Shown here piece after piece: positions 9,428-17,048 of a DNA stretch of 64,000 nucleotides (positions within the stretch are counted from its first letter, which is position 1; every line of letters starts with the position of its first letter). The stretch lies in the NCBI RefSeq assembly GCF_040026395.1, contig NZ_CP157278.1, forward strand, positions 496,001 through 560,000, in the 5' to 3' direction. Origin of the DNA: Pedobacter lusitanus (GTDB lineage: Bacteria > Bacteroidota > Bacteroidia > Sphingobacteriales > Sphingobacteriaceae). The notes beneath the pieces were generated by a model that saw only the letters and a program-made list of their open reading frames with translations, was not told where the DNA came from and made no database searches. The translations under genes were made by a program, and so were the position numbers.

Positions 9428-9665
9428 CTTTTGTGTGTTTTAATTAATTTACGATTGCTTACAATTTTGTAATTGATTTAACGATACAAAAGTATAGCTT
9501 GTGGAGATCAGGGAATGGTCAGATCAGACATTAAAGTATCAGAATAAGACCAAATGATTAATCTCAATAATTTAATTGATCAGGTAAACAATTCTGCCGG
9601 TACTACTGTTGTTTGTTTATGCTCTTACCAGTTTAACCTATAGATCAACAATAAAAACAAACAAA

Positions 9666-10358
9666 ATGGCAAACAAAGATTTAACGATTATCCTTGTGCA
9701 TGGAGCATGGGGTGACGGATCACACTGGAGACATGTTATCCCCGCATTAACCAAAGAAGGATATAAAGTAAGAGCAGTTCAGAATCCATTAACTTCTTTA
9801 GCTGATGATATCAATAAAACCAAAGATTTAATAGACGCACAGGAAGGAAAAGTTTTACTGGTTGGACACTCTTACGGGGGTGCAGTAATTACTGGTGCTG
9901 GTAACCACGATAAAGTGGCGGGTCTGGTATATATAGCTGCCTTTGCTCCTGACCAGGGTGATAGCCTGGGTAGTATCTTTGCAAGAAGAGAACCACCTAA
10001 AGGAGGCGCAAGTATTTATCCTGATCCAAAAGGATTTTTATGGATTAAATATGATGAGTTTCATGACTCTTTCTGTGAAGATCTGGATGCTGAAGAAGCA
10101 TTGGTAATGGCCTTATCACAAAAACCAATACATGGAAATGGATTTTCTGATCAGACTGGTACGCCAGCCTGGAAAACCAAACCGAGCTGGTATCAGGTTT
10201 CAGATCGTGATAATATGATTCCACCAGCAACAGAGAAAGAAATGGCTGAGCATATTAATGCGAAGAAAATAGTACATCTGGATGCTGGTCATGCTTCACT
10301 GGCTTCTCATCCGGAAGAAGTAACTGCTTTAATTTTAGAAGCAGCCGGACAGGTTTAA
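9666..10358 (+). CDS. Alpha/beta hydrolase (esterase-like)
   Basis: The start is placed at ATG 9666 (MANKDLTIILVHGAW) because the upstream TTG at 9609 only adds non-conserved residues. The core motifs are the oxyanion loop VHGAWGDGSHW, the nucleophile elbow GHSYGG with Ser69, an acid at Asp180 or Asp182 (SDRDNMIPP) and His209 in DAGHASLASHP. This is the short (230-residue) single-domain group that includes salicylate esterase and EstC-like enzymes. There is no signal peptide, so it is cytoplasmic. The natural substrate cannot be told. The gene is monocistronic with a strong terminator. Confidence 0.85.
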   Translation: MANKDLTIILVHGAWGDGSHWRHVIPALTKEGYKVRAVQNPLTSLADDINKTKDLIDAQEGKVLLVGHSYGGAVITGAGNHDKVAGLVYIAAFAPDQGDSLGSIFARREPPKGGASIYPDPKGFLWIKYDEFHDSFCEDLDAEEALVMALSQKPIHGNGFSDQTGTPAWKTKPSWYQVSDRDNMIPPATEKEMAEHINAKKIVHLDAGHASLASHPEEVTALILEAAGQV

Positions 10359-10380
10359 TCAAATAGAATTTCATTAATAA

Positions 10381-10413
10381 AAAAGATCCGCGTTTTTTAA
10401 GCGCGGATCTTTT
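10381..10413 (+). terminator. Terminator after alpha/beta hydrolase
   Basis: A 12-bp GC-rich stem (aaaagatccgcg at 10381-10392 with its complement at 10402-10413) is followed by a T-run. Confidence 0.8.
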
Positions 10414-10427
10414 TATTTAAAACAAAA

Positions 10428-10457
10428 AAAGGCAACGTCTGGAGCAACGTCACCTTT
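10428..10457 (-). terminator. Terminator downstream of tRNA-Arg
   Basis: Read on the minus strand, an 11-bp stem with two G-T pairs (10447-10457 with 10428-10438) is followed directly by seven T residues. It lies 19 bases beyond the 3' end of the tRNA gene. Confidence 0.65.
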
Positions 10458-10476
10458 AATTAAGAAATAAATCTTG

Positions 10477-10550
10477 TACACCCAATAGGATTCGAACCTA
10501 TGACCTACGGTTTAGAAAACCGTTGCTCTATCCAGCTGAGCTATGGATGC
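10477..10550 (-). tRNA. tRNA-Arg (anticodon TCT)
   Basis: On the minus strand the 74-base gene begins GCATCCA and ends TGGGTGT plus discriminator A; the seven-pair acceptor stem includes two G-T pairs. The D-arm AGCTCAGCTGGATAGAGC, the anticodon arm ACGGT-TTTCTAA-ACCGT with anticodon TCT, and the T-arm ATAGGTTCGAATCCTAT are all intact. It decodes AGA. CCA is not encoded in the gene. Confidence 0.95.
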
Positions 10551-10704
10551 ATTCCTGTTAAGGGTCGCAATGATAGAAGAAAAAATTAGTAGTACCAAAT
10601 CCCGCTGACACTTTTTTAAAGAAAAAACTCTAACTGCTTTGCAATCAGACAGGATAATTTTTGGTGGATTAAATGATAAATTCCTGTAGCAATGCTGCTG
10701 CCTC

Positions 10705-11073
10705 CTAGCTTATCGATTTTCCAAAAGGTGAGAATGCAAGATTCATTAATTTGAAATGTTGTCTTCCGAATGGTATACCTACAATGGTAAGGCATAAAAG
10801 TATACCAAAGAATAAATGTGTAAGTGCAACCCAGATTCCTCCAAATAACAACCAGATTATGTTCATGATTGTTGACAGACAACCGGTATTCGATGAAGTA
10901 TCAGTAATTTTTACGCCAAAAGGTGCCAAACCTACAAAAGCAAATTTGAAACACTGTAATCCGAAAGGAATTCCCACGATAGTCAGACAAAGGATTAAGC
11001 CGCCAATTATATATTCAAAAAAGATAATTAATCCGCCAAAGATAATCCATAAGATATTGCCCAGTAAGTTCAT
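10705..11073 (-). CDS. YccF domain-containing inner-membrane protein
   Basis: The protein is two copies of one hydrophobic unit: NILWIIFGGLIIFFEYIIGG with LCLTIVGIPFG, then NIIWLLFGGIWVALTHLFFG with LCLTIVGIPFG. The repeated LCLTIVGIPFG followed by Q-x-FK and a x-PFG motif is diagnostic of the YccF (DUF307) family. These are small inner-membrane proteins of unknown function. Length (122 residues) is typical. The plus-strand reading frame covering the same bases is a shadow. Confidence 0.88.
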   Translation of the reverse strand: MNLLGNILWIIFGGLIIFFEYIIGGLILCLTIVGIPFGLQCFKFAFVGLAPFGVKITDTSSNTGCLSTIMNIIWLLFGGIWVALTHLFFGILLCLTIVGIPFGRQHFKLMNLAFSPFGKSIS

Positions 11074-11238
11074 TTTATGTAGTTTTTTTGTAATTAAGAT
11101 AGTGAATTACCGAAATAGTTACAAAACATCAGTTTAAAAATGAGTAAATTCTCTTCAATTAGAATAAATAATACTCAAGCACTGTAAATTTCCGATTTTT
11201 TAATAGAAATTAGCTGTAGATTATAATACGATATATTT

Positions 11239-11829
11239 ATGACGAAGAATTTCTTTAACGGACACGATTATTTTATTGATGAAAAAGTACGCTTTTTCAA
11301 ATTCGCGAACGTATACAATATTTTTAATGAAACCGGTGAAAACATTGGAGCAGTTAAACAGAACCTGTCCTTTGGTCAGAAAGTACTGACCCTTTTAATT
11401 GGTAAACCGGCTTTACCCTTTAAACTGGAAATTGTAAACAATGATGATGAAGTACAGGCAGTAATTTCAAGAGGCTGGACATTTTTTATGTCTAAAATCG
11501 TAGTAAGTGATGCTGATGGAAATGCACTTGCTTCTATTAAACAAAAGTTTAAATTGTTTAAACCTACTTTCAGAATCCTGGATACTTCAGAGAATCTGAT
11601 TGCTGAAATCAAAGGAGACTGGAAAGCCTGGTCTTTTAATATCAAAGATAGCAATGAGATTGAAATAGGTACTATCAGTAAAAAATGGGGTGGCGCTATG
11701 AGAGAGATCTTTACCAATGCGGATAAGTACAACGTACATATTAACCCTGAATATACCGAAAACAAGCATAAAGTTGCGATTCTGTCAGCAGCAATTACTA
11801 TTGATATGGTTCTGAAAAACCAGAAATAG
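11239..11829 (+). CDS. Scramblase/LURP-one-like protein
   Basis: The 196-residue protein is built as the beta-barrel with a central C-terminal hydrophobic helix seen in the phospholipid scramblase/LURP-one superfamily. Typical features are the N-terminal DYFIDEKVRFFKFANVYNIF, paired strands such as GNALASIKQKFKLFKPTFRI, and the closing VAILSAAITIDMVLKNQ. Bacterial members are cytoplasmic or membrane-associated and their role is not established. It is monocistronic; the next element is an unusually long hairpin. Confidence 0.75.
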   Translation: MTKNFFNGHDYFIDEKVRFFKFANVYNIFNETGENIGAVKQNLSFGQKVLTLLIGKPALPFKLEIVNNDDEVQAVISRGWTFFMSKIVVSDADGNALASIKQKFKLFKPTFRILDTSENLIAEIKGDWKAWSFNIKDSNEIEIGTISKKWGGAMREIFTNADKYNVHINPEYTENKHKVAILSAAITIDMVLKNQK

Positions 11830-11832
11830 TTT

Positions 11833-11896
11833 ATATGCTGTACAAAAAAGAGGTTCTGTTTAAATATAAACAGAACCTCTTTTTTGTACAGCATAT
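11833..11896. terminator. Perfect 30-bp hairpin with 4-base loop between convergent genes
   Basis: The arms 11833-11862 and 11867-11896 are exactly complementary over 30 bases with loop aata. The inner part (A-run, aggttctgt, then T-run) is a standard bidirectional terminator for the scramblase-like gene (ending 11829) and the MepB gene (ending 11909). The outer atatgctgtac segment extends the stem well beyond what termination needs. Confidence 0.8.
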
Positions 11897-11908
11897 TATG
11901 CAGAGTTA

Positions 11909-12457
11909 TCACAGTTCTGCAAAGCCATATAGTGATTTTATTTTTGCAATATCTATGGTCTCCTCTTTCTTTAACTCAAAAAAACAGGCGATTTGCCATT
12001 GCTGAGTTTTCTGTGCCTGTTTACTGGTGGTAATATCCCATGGCGGATAGACTCTGACCGCACGTTTCCCCTCTTTTAAATCTGTAGAAATTATCCCTTT
12101 TTGTACTAACAGGGTCTTTGGGAATACAAAGTGTCCAAACCTGTTTCCATCACGCGTACTGATCACAAATAAATCAATATCATCAGCACTGTCAAAAGGT
12201 TGAATCGGTCCGTTTCCTATCCTCTTCCATAAGGTTACAAACTGCCCGGTTTTAGTAGGTGTAATTTTAGCGGTCCTGTATCTCACAGATAAACAGTTAA
12301 GCTCAAAGGAATAAGCTGCATAATCTGCGCTTTCTGCTTCTGCCACAGGTTTAGAATAACTAAACCCACCAGGTTTATAAAGTCTCAGCTGCAATTCCTG
12401 CAGTTCTTCAGGAAAGACCACGGAACTTCCCTGGATATTTGTATCTGATAATAACAT
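11909..12457 (-). CDS. MepB family protein
   Basis: The 182-residue protein matches the MepB family by its pattern: YAAYSFELNCLSVRYRTAKITPTKTGQFVTLWKR, then DDIDLFVISTRDGNRFGHFVFPK, LLVQKGIIS, and RAVRVYPPWD with a closing QQWQIACFF. MepB is the third gene of the staphylococcal mepRAB multidrug operon, but its biochemical role is unknown. No mepA or mepR lies here. It follows the DUF389 gene at 10 bases on the same strand and is probably co-transcribed with it. Confidence 0.8.
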   Translation of the reverse strand: MLLSDTNIQGSSVVFPEELQELQLRLYKPGGFSYSKPVAEAESADYAAYSFELNCLSVRYRTAKITPTKTGQFVTLWKRIGNGPIQPFDSADDIDLFVISTRDGNRFGHFVFPKTLLVQKGIISTDLKEGKRAVRVYPPWDITTSKQAQKTQQWQIACFFELKKEETIDIAKIKSLYGFAEL

Positions 12458-12467
12458 GTTTAATTGA

Positions 12468-13808
12468 TTATTTAATGATAACCTGAACAGAATCTGCCTG
12501 TAATCTGCTCTTTAACCATTGTCGCAGTCTCCCCTGCTCTGACGCGCTTGTTTTCTTATTAAAACTGGCAATCATCATGGTTAATGTATCATTAGATGGT
12601 GCGTTTAGCTGATGTATAACAACGTTTGATATCGCATAGGTTTTCATATCCGGATATAAAGCCTTTAGCTCCTGACCTATATCTGGTATGGGTTTATCCA
12701 GCGGAGATATACTTCTGTTTTGGGTGACAGAATCTTTTTTAAACACATCTTCCAGAATACTGGCTTTGATCTGTGAAAAATCTATTTCCTGTTTGGCATT
12801 AAGCCCCTGACGGATCTGTAGTTTAGTGTTTTTTAATTTATATCTAAGCAGCTGATTAGTGATAGAGTCTATAGCTTTTTTAGGAAGCTCATAACCGATC
12901 AGCAAAAGATCAATCTCATTTCCTTTAGTACTGTATTTGAAATTTTTATTGACAACCTGGGTGTTTTTAAACTGAAATTGCTCATTTACAAATTTCTGTG
13001 CATTGTTCTCAAAAATACTTTTGTCAACGATTCCGTAAGCCAGATAAATACTGGGTACTACTGCAATAACTACAGTGATCAGAATATAACGGGAAACCTT
13101 TTTTTCATAATTCTTATCCTCAAAATGTTTCTTCTTGAATTTTAAGAAGCGGACAATCAGAAAGGTACTGATACAGATAAATACACTATTGATAAAATAC
13201 AAATAGATAGCTCCGATAAAAAAGTAGAAATTACCTGAAGCAAGACCAAAACCTGCTGTACATAAAGGAGGCATCAATGCTGTGGCAATGGCTACACCGG
13301 GGATTACGTTACTTTTTTCCTTTCTTGTTCCGGCAACTATACCCGCCAGTCCTCCAAAGAACGCAATAAAAACATCCCATATGGATGGTGTGGTTCTGGC
13401 CAGCAGTTCACTCTGTGCATCATGCAGAGGCGTGATATAGAAATAAATAGTAGAAGCTACTATACTGATCAGTGTTGCGATCAGCAGATTCCTCAGTCCT
13501 TTTTTAACCAGTTCAAAATCATTGGTCCCTATACCAAGTCCTATACCCATAATAGGCCCCATTAATGGAGAGATCAGCATGGCTCCGATAATTACTGCGG
13601 TTGAATTTACATTCAGCCCAATTGACGCAATGAAAATAGCAAAGATTAACGTCCAGAGATTAGCACCAACAAAGTCAGAATTCTTTTTGATAGAGAGAAC
13701 TACATCATCTTCATCGGCCTTATCCAGGTGAAGATTAAACCTCTTATGTATAGAAAGTTTAATAATCCGGAACAATTTATTCTGCTGGTTTTTTGTAGGT
13801 TCTGCCAA
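12468..13808 (-). CDS. DUF389 (TIGR00341-type) multipass membrane protein
   Basis: The core FVGANLWTLIFAIFIASIGLNVNSTAVIIGAMLISPLMGPIMGIGLGIG followed by further hydrophobic segments and VAIATALMPPLCTAGFGLA is the DUF389 signature; about six membrane segments lie in the first 300 residues, then a soluble C-terminal part. I prefer the TTG at 13808 (reading MAEPTKNQQNKLFR) as the start. The longer ATG start at 13973 adds 55 residues that do not look like the family, and its first codons lie antisense to a propeller relic. The protein's role is unknown. It probably forms an operon with mepB-like gene downstream. Confidence 0.8.
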   Translation of the reverse strand: MAEPTKNQQNKLFRIIKLSIHKRFNLHLDKADEDDVVLSIKKNSDFVGANLWTLIFAIFIASIGLNVNSTAVIIGAMLISPLMGPIMGIGLGIGTNDFELVKKGLRNLLIATLISIVASTIYFYITPLHDAQSELLARTTPSIWDVFIAFFGGLAGIVAGTRKEKSNVIPGVAIATALMPPLCTAGFGLASGNFYFFIGAIYLYFINSVFICISTFLIVRFLKFKKKHFEDKNYEKKVSRYILITVVIAVVPSIYLAYGIVDKSIFENNAQKFVNEQFQFKNTQVVNKNFKYSTKGNEIDLLLIGYELPKKAIDSITNQLLRYKLKNTKLQIRQGLNAKQEIDFSQIKASILEDVFKKDSVTQNRSISPLDKPIPDIGQELKALYPDMKTYAISNVVIHQLNAPSNDTLTMMIASFNKKTSASEQGRLRQWLKSRLQADSVQVIIK

Positions 13809-13946
13809 GGTAAATTTATTAGATAAACCCCAATATAAGTAATTTGCTGCATATAGACGCCTGAAACCCGGCAGGATACCCTTGTCTGATAAATTATTTT
13901 CCTGTATCAATATATTTGTTGCATCAGATTTATACAGTTTAACTAA

Positions 13947-14351
13947 CTTAGCTATTTTGGCAGTGCAGATCATTGCCTGTATGCGCTGAATAAAGTTACC
14001 GGAAAACTGAAGTGGGCCTTGCCCTTAAATATGCGTGTTTATGGTACTGCTCTTATCATGGATAATCAGCTTGTATTTGGTAGTTTTAATGGCAAGATCT
14101 ATTTTGTTGATCCTGAAACCGGACTGGTAAAAGATACTTTCCAGACAGCGGAGAGTAAAAATACTTATTCAGCTTTGTTTGATAACCAGGATAAATTCAG
14201 AAATGATGTTTATGATAAAGATTATCTGGCTGCAGAAAAGCAAATACTTGCTTTAGGTGCAATACTTTCCAGCCCGGTTAGTGAGCAGAATACATTGTAT
14301 TTTGGTGATTCCAACGGGTATTTCTATGCAGTAAAAAATAATATCAAATGA
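13947..14351 (+). pseudogene. 5'-truncated PQQ-like beta-propeller gene relic
   Basis: The frame reads SYFGSADHCLYALNKVTGKLKW from about 13950 and continues through VYGTALIMDNQLVFGSFNGKIYFVDPETG to a stop at 14349-14351. These are PQQ/BamB-type blades (G-S-x-D-x-x-L-Y-A-L-x-x-x-T-G-x-x-x-W). A stop codon at 13944-13946 closes the frame just upstream, and there is no signal peptide or full propeller, so this is the 3' end of a once longer gene. A short product from the internal ATG at 14031 is possible but unlikely to fold alone. Confidence 0.7.
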
Positions 14352-14388
14352 TCAGTGATTAATATTTAAATTTATACTGTTTATTATC

Positions 14389-14871
14389 ATGCCCATGAAG
14401 AATCTTAAATTACTGCTCCTTATCCTTTGTTTAACAGGTTTTTATACTATTTCTGCCGCCCAGGATACAGATAAAACGAATAAAAACTATGATGCCAAAC
14501 TGGCTAAGGAACTGAATGCTGATGAATATGGCATGAAAACCTATGTCATGGCTATTTTGAAGACTGGGACTGAGACTAATTATCCCAAAACAAAACAGGA
14601 TAGTATTTTTAAAGGGCATATGGCTAATATCACCAGGTTAGCAGCCGAAGGTAAACTTGTTGTAGCTGGCCCTTTTGGTAAAAATGACAAACATTACCGT
14701 GGTATTTTCATTCTGGATGTGCCGACTGTTGAAGAAGCCAGAAAACTGGTGGATTCAGATCCGGTTATTCAAAGTAAATTAATGGATGTTGATCTGTTTG
14801 TCTGGTATGGATCTGCAGCGTTGAAAGAAACCCTGAAAATCCATAGTAAAATAGAAAAACATAGCCACTGA
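14389..14871 (+). CDS. Exported YciI/YCII-related protein
   Basis: The first 25 residues form a Sec signal peptide (KNLKLLLLILCLTGFYTISAA then QDTD), read from ATG 14389 or the second ATG 14395. The mature part carries a YCII fold: YVMAILKTGTETNYPKT, FKGHMANITRLAAEGKLVVAGPFG, and FILDVPTVEEARKLVDSDPVIQSKLMDVDLFVWYG. YCII domains are dimeric alpha-beta ferredoxin-like folds with a His-Asp site, of uncertain chemistry. Export is unusual for this family. Its stop codon abuts the stop of the convergent second YCII gene with no spacer. Confidence 0.8.
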   Translation: MPMKNLKLLLLILCLTGFYTISAAQDTDKTNKNYDAKLAKELNADEYGMKTYVMAILKTGTETNYPKTKQDSIFKGHMANITRLAAEGKLVVAGPFGKNDKHYRGIFILDVPTVEEARKLVDSDPVIQSKLMDVDLFVWYGSAALKETLKIHSKIEKHSH

Positions 14872-15294
14872 TTATCTGGCTGTATTTTGAATTGGTCTGA
14901 TTTCTACACTGCCCTGAAGTTCAAATACCGGGCATTTTGCTGCAATCTCCCGGATTTCTTTATCGTCAGCTGCATTGATAATTAAAATTGAACTGACAAC
15001 TTCATTATTGGCTGTATAAGCTCCATTGGAAATAGTTTTTTCGGTTCCGCTCCATGTTGTGCCTTCTGTACCCGGTCGGTAACCACCTGCAATTTTTCCT
15101 TCTTTTGCAAGAGTACCCATATATTCCTGCCAATGTTTGATGTTGGTCTGGATCTTATCCTGAGCAGGTTTGGCATCAACCTTAGATCTGATAATCAGCA
15201 GATATTGAATTTGTTTTTTAGGTTGTGTCTGATCCTGAGCAAAAATAGACAGAGAAAGCAGACAGGCTGCCGTAGTTAAAAGGAATTTAGTCAT
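14872..15294 (-). CDS. Exported YCII/DGPF-type protein, in ECF42 operon
   Basis: The N-terminus MTKFLLTTAACLLSLSIFAQ is a signal peptide with cleavage near Ala-Gln. The mature part resembles YCII/DGPF proteins: KQIQYLLIIRSK, WQEYMGTLAKEGKIAGGYRPG, TEKTISNG, then VSSILIINAADDKEIREIAAKCPVFELQGSVEIRPI. It lies 26 bases downstream of the ECF42-like sigma gene on the same strand and is probably its last operon partner. Carrying an export signal is odd for a DGPF partner. Confidence 0.78.
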   Translation of the reverse strand: MTKFLLTTAACLLSLSIFAQDQTQPKKQIQYLLIIRSKVDAKPAQDKIQTNIKHWQEYMGTLAKEGKIAGGYRPGTEGTTWSGTEKTISNGAYTANNEVVSSILIINAADDKEIREIAAKCPVFELQGSVEIRPIQNTAR

Positions 15295-15320
15295 GATAAT
15301 TTTTAATAAATATATAAATT

Positions 15321-16565
15321 CTATTCTATATCCAATTCAAGCCTGGAAGATTGTATCTGGATAATCTTTTTTTCTGTTTCTGTTTTAGCCAGTGAAAATG
15401 CTTTGTTGAAATTATCTTTTGCTCTTTGTATATTGATATCTTTATACAACTCCCCTAGCAGCATATAATAATAATGATTATCAGTTAAATTAAGTTTTTC
15501 TGTAGCAGTAATCCCTGCTTCATTACCATTGACTTTTGAGATTACATAAGCTCTGTTAAGTGCAGCGGCCGGAGAGTATTCTATAATCAGTAACTGATTA
15601 TAGAAATGCAGTACATTTTCCCATTTCTCCTGAGTTTCGGTTTTAATCGTTTGCCAATAGGCAATACCGGCTTCTAAATGATATTTTGTGATTTCATTTC
15701 CCCTGGAGGCCTGATTCAGAAAATATACCCCTTTACTAATCAGTTCGTCGTTCCAGAGTTCCTCATTCTGATCCTGATATAAAATTATGGCTCCGTTACT
15801 GTCTTTTCTGGCTTCAAATCTTGAGGAGTGAAAACACATTAAAGCAAGCAGTGCATTGACTGCAGGTAGATTGGTTTGCTCATTTGCTATAAGCATATAA
15901 GTCAGTCGCATAGCTTCCAGGCAAAAATCTTCACGTAAAATAGCATCCTGACTTTCTGAATAATAACCTTCGTTAAAGAGTAAGTATAATGTTGTCAGGA
16001 CAGTAGTTAAACGTCTGTTGATCTCTGCTCCGGCAGGAAATTCAATCTTTACTTTTTCTGTGCGCAATTTCTCTTTTGCCCGGAAAAGACGTTTATTGAT
16101 AGTTTCTTTAGCTGTCAGAAATGCATTGGCTATTTCATCAATCCCAAATCCACATAAAATACGAAGAGCCAGACCAATCTGTGCTTCTGCTGAAATTGCC
16201 GGATGACAGATAGCAAATAACATTTGCAGCTGGCTGTCATTGATATGCTGGTCTGACCATTCGGTTTCCAGTTCTTCATTAACTTCATTGACAGAGTTTC
16301 CGATTTGGATAGCAACTTTATCCGTAAAGAGCTGCTGACGGGTCAGGTAATTTCTGGCTTTATTTTTTGCTACTTTATAAAGCCATCCTACCGGATTTTC
16401 AGGAATACCTTTAAACGGCCAGCTCTCTGCTGCTAATAAAAAGGTTTCACTGGCTATATCCTCTGCGATTTCCAGATGAGCAATACCAAAAATTTTACTG
16501 AGTACAGCAGTTATTTTCCGGAATTCAGATCTGAACAAATGGGGTATCAACTCTTGTTCTTTCAT
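15321..16565 (-). CDS. ECF42-type RNA polymerase sigma factor with C-terminal TPR-like extension
   Basis: Residues about 1-175 contain sigma region 2 (EIAEDIASETFLLAAESWPFKG, VGWLYKVAKNKARNYL) and region 4 (ALRILCGFGIDEIANAFLTAKETINKRLFRAKEKL). The remaining 240 residues are helical and TPR-like (TLYLLFNEGYYSES, ALLALMCFHSSRFEAR, AALNRAYVISKVNG). This domain order, together with adjacent YCII/DGPF genes, is the hallmark of the ECF42 group, which has no anti-sigma factor and is thought to be controlled through its extension. I choose ATG 16565 (MKEQELIPHLFR), the family's usual N-terminus; ATG 16610 lies inside a hairpin. Confidence 0.88.
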   Translation of the reverse strand: MKEQELIPHLFRSEFRKITAVLSKIFGIAHLEIAEDIASETFLLAAESWPFKGIPENPVGWLYKVAKNKARNYLTRQQLFTDKVAIQIGNSVNEVNEELETEWSDQHINDSQLQMLFAICHPAISAEAQIGLALRILCGFGIDEIANAFLTAKETINKRLFRAKEKLRTEKVKIEFPAGAEINRRLTTVLTTLYLLFNEGYYSESQDAILREDFCLEAMRLTYMLIANEQTNLPAVNALLALMCFHSSRFEARKDSNGAIILYQDQNEELWNDELISKGVYFLNQASRGNEITKYHLEAGIAYWQTIKTETQEKWENVLHFYNQLLIIEYSPAAALNRAYVISKVNGNEAGITATEKLNLTDNHYYYMLLGELYKDINIQRAKDNFNKAFSLAKTETEKKIIQIQSSRLELDIE

Positions 16566-16580
16566 GGCATGATATGCTGA

Positions 16581-16612
16581 TAATGGCTCCTGGGAATGTA
16601 CAGGAGCCATTA
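16581..16612. promoter_or_regulatory. Intercistronic hairpin between YCII and sigma genes
   Basis: A perfect 12-bp stem (taatggctcctg at 16581-16592 with its complement at 16601-16612) has an eight-base loop. It occupies most of the gap between the stop at 16617 and the preferred sigma start at 16565. On the minus strand no T-run follows, so it looks like a processing or attenuating element rather than a full terminator. Confidence 0.5.
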
Positions 16613-16616
16613 TTAA

Positions 16617-16973
16617 TTAATGAAACCCATCTGCTCTGGCAATCTTTCTTACCTCTACTGTATTTCCTTCTCCCTGTAGTACCGGGCAGTTTTTAGCGAA
16701 CTCAACAGCTTCATCGACAGAGTCAGCCTTCACAATTACATATCCGCCAATGGTTTCCTTAATATCACCAAAAGGTCCATTGGTCACAACTCCCTGGTGT
16801 CCTACTACCCTGCTGTCCTCAAATGATAAGCCATTCCCCTGGTTGACCAGTTTGTTTTGAGCAGCTATGCCACCCAGCCAATCCATCGTTTGTTTCATCC
16901 AGATTTGCATTTGCTCAGGTGAAGCTATTTTACTACCATCTTCATGTCTGAAAATTAAAACGAATTCTTTCAT
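16617..16973 (-). CDS. YciI family (DGPF-domain) protein
   Basis: This 118-residue cytoplasmic protein is a standard DGPF/YCII member: MKEFVLIFRHEDG, QMQIWMKQTMDWLGGIAAQNKLVNQGNGLS, VVTNGPFGDIKETIGGYVIVKADSVDEAVEFAKNCPVLQGEGNTVEVRKI. The NGPFGDIKE segment is the DGPF-type motif. It is the first gene of the sigma-factor operon, the classic neighbour of ECF42 sigma factors. Its reaction is unknown. Confidence 0.88.
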   Translation of the reverse strand: MKEFVLIFRHEDGSKIASPEQMQIWMKQTMDWLGGIAAQNKLVNQGNGLSFEDSRVVGHQGVVTNGPFGDIKETIGGYVIVKADSVDEAVEFAKNCPVLQGEGNTVEVRKIARADGFH

Positions 16974-17048
16974 CTTGTTTAAAATTAAATTGTTGATTTA
17001 TATCTCCATAACAAGTGGATTTGCCGGAATTGGACATCAGCTTAAAAA

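Noticed and set aside
10751..11137. Plus-strand frame of 128 codons over the YccF gene
   Set aside because: It is antisense to the clear two-repeat YccF protein and has no recognisable protein features.
11376..11912. Minus-strand frame of 178 codons over the scramblase-like gene
   Set aside because: It is antisense to the supported gene, starts inside the terminator hairpin, and has no domain pattern.
15321..16610. Longer sigma-factor start at 16610
   Set aside because: The extra 15 residues lie in a perfect hairpin and do not resemble the family's usual N-terminus, which begins at 16565.
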